Assembly: GCF_029267015.1 (NCBI RefSeq)
Contig: NZ_JARIEA010000081.1
Coordinates: 1 to 64,000, forward strand
Direction: 5' to 3'
DNA: 64,000 nt
DNA from: Sporosarcina ureae
GTDB lineage: Bacteria; Bacillota; Bacilli; Bacillales_A; Planococcaceae
The number at the start of each line of letters is the position of its first letter. The stretch's first letter is position 1. Position numbers and translations under genes: made by a program. Of this stretch, positions 62,899-64,000 are shown one piece after another. The notes below the pieces were generated by a model, which did no database searches, had not been told where the DNA came from, and saw only the letters and a program-made list of their open reading frames with translations.

Positions 62899-64000
62899 AT
62901 GACAGTTTTAAAGGAACTACTTTCACACTTAAGAAAAGTGAAATTTACATTTCTTTTGCTTCTTGTCGTCTCCCTTTCCAGTGTGCTGTTGTTTTTTCTT
63001 ATGTACGGGAGCACCCAGAACGAAACGTATGAAATTTCTGTTTTTGAGATTTCGCCAAAAACCATTCGTTCTCCTAAAACAATAGAAGACACCGAGAAAA
63101 CCGAACTAGAACGTGTGCGGGCGGAACAAGCAGTCCCAAATTCCTATCGCTTCTCAGAGGATATTATGAAAAACCGCCAAGCTATTCTTGGCTCGATCTT
63201 TAATGCAGTTAGTGATGTCAAAGTAGAAACAATAGATGATCCGGACTTGACTTCGGGTAAGCAAATGAAGTTGCTTCAAAAGAAATTACAAGGGCTTGAA
63301 AATGAAGAAACGTTCTTACCTGTTACAGATGATCAACTTAAACAGTTACTGGCAGCCGAACAAAATGACTTGAACAATTTACAGGAACTGTTGACGCTTG
63401 TAGTGGGAAGAGAATTAGCCATTCCATTTAAAGTCGAACAAGTACCCATGCATCGCTATGAAGTGGAGCGGAGAATACGACAGACCAATACATTGCCAAG
63501 AGATTTGTTCGACGTAGCACTATCACTGGGACGTATGGCGGTCGTGGAGACCGAAGTGATTGATGAAGCTTTAACAGCGAAGAACCAAGCGGATGCACGG
63601 GACGCGGTTGAATCCATCCGTATTTTACAAGGACAGGTCATCGTTCGTGAAGGACAGTTGATTGACCGTGATGTATACCATCAACTACAACTGTCAGGTG
63701 TTCTCACTAATCAATCTTCACTCAAACCGACACTTGGAATTATGCTGTTTGTATTATTTGTTTCAGGATTGATTACTATACACTTTGGCAAATCGAAAAG
63801 GGAAGAAACATTCAAAAAGAAAGCACTCGTTATCTTCTATATCATCTTATTGCTTGCGGTCGTTTTGATGAAGATCGTCAGTTATATCGACTATGAGTTT
63901 GATGTCTTAATTGCATTTTTATTCCCGACAGCGCTAGTGCCCATGTTGATCAAGTTATTAATCAATGAACGATCAGCAGTACTCGCCACGATTATTACTT
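62899..64000 (+). CDS. pgpH: PgpH, 7TM-HD c-di-AMP phosphodiesterase, N-terminal part
   Basis: Open to the window edge; 367 residues are visible. One N-terminal membrane helix (about 15-37), a 7TMR-HDED type extracellular domain (about 45-280, with RVRAEQAVPNSYRFSED near 72 and GQVIVREGQLID near 244), then the first helices of the 7TM block (PTLGIMLFVLFVSGLITIHF near 277, IFYIILLLAVVLMKIV near 312). The cytosolic HD catalytic domain lies beyond 64000. In Listeria and Bacillus PgpH degrades c-di-AMP. ATG 62899 follows AAAGGAGGCAA. YqfF position after phoH is conserved. Confidence 0.93.
   Translation, partial: MTVLKELLSHLRKVKFTFLLLLVVSLSSVLLFFLMYGSTQNETYEISVFEISPKTIRSPKTIEDTEKTELERVRAEQAVPNSYRFSEDIMKNRQAILGSIFNAVSDVKVETIDDPDLTSGKQMKLLQKKLQGLENEETFLPVTDDQLKQLLAAEQNDLNNLQELLTLVVGRELAIPFKVEQVPMHRYEVERRIRQTNTLPRDLFDVALSLGRMAVVETEVIDEALTAKNQADARDAVESIRILQGQVIVREGQLIDRDVYHQLQLSGVLTNQSSLKPTLGIMLFVLFVSGLITIHFGKSKREETFKKKALVIFYIILLLAVVLMKIVSYIDYEFDVLIAFLFPTALVPMLIKLLINERSAVLATIIT

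Overview
The window reads as chromosomal DNA of a spore-forming, competence-capable low-GC Gram-positive. Its gene order closely follows the yrv/yrr and yqe/yqf regions of Bacillus subtilis. It encodes an intact SigK, SpoIIP, GPR and YqfC/YqfD together with ComEA/EB/EC. Several differences from Bacillus (no nadB beside nadCA, no yrrN/yrrO, no yqeY, lineage-specific small genes) point to the Planococcaceae, with Sporosarcina-like as my best guess. That placement rests on recall and synteny, not on a search. I recognised no tRNA, rRNA, CRISPR array, insertion sequence or prophage.

Layout. 1-3.7 kb is an AT-rich accessory stretch: the tail of a YghU-like glutathione transferase, an 80-aa orphan, a Fic toxin with its short antitoxin, a MATE exporter and a small membrane protein. 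3.9-6.2 kb holds an RNase H-like protein, a zinc-finger protein, a cold-shock protein and a CidA/CidB (LrgA/LrgB) pair. 6.2-10 kb is a NAD locus with NiaR and NifS divergent from nadC-nadA. 10-14.7 kb is a T-box-led proB-proA-ilvE run and a lipoprotein. 14.7-32 kb carries rarA, cymR-iscS-mnmA, a TPR protein, recD2, T-box-alaS, ireB-ruvX-yrzB, mltG, trmR, udk, greA, yrrS, mtnN and sigK. 32-40.6 kb is the yqeG-yqeH-aroE-yqeI-nadD-yqeK-rsfS-yqeM and comEA-EB-EC block. 40.6-56.7 kb runs yqzM, holA, rpsT, gpr, spoIIP, lepA, hemW, then the CIRCE-controlled hrcA-grpE-dnaK with dnaJ, prmA, rsmE, mtaB, deoC and rpsU. 56.7-57.6 kb is a noncoding gap with a 194-bp folded repeat. 57.6-64 kb is a SigW-type nfeD-floA unit, yqfC, yqfD, phoH and the start of pgpH.

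How the genes work together. NAD synthesis (NifS charging the NadA cluster, NadC, NadA, later NadD) sits under a NiaR repressor with two visible operator-like repeats. Thiol and tRNA sulfur metabolism is grouped as CymR-IscS-MnmA. Ribosome biogenesis and silencing (YqeH, YqeI, RsfS, LepA, S20, S21, PrmA, RsmE) and proteostasis (HrcA/GrpE/DnaK/DnaJ) dominate the second half. Sporulation and competence genes are interleaved.

Regulation readable from sequence includes two T-boxes, a perfect CIRCE, consensus SigA promoters, a SigW-like promoter, a possible SigE promoter for sigK, and several hairpins in leaders. I found no clearly undescribed multi-gene system. The most interesting items are the divergent Fic antitoxin, the folded repeat that replaces yqeY, a terminator that masks the yqfC ribosome site, and an 11-bp inverted repeat at the yqeG promoter.
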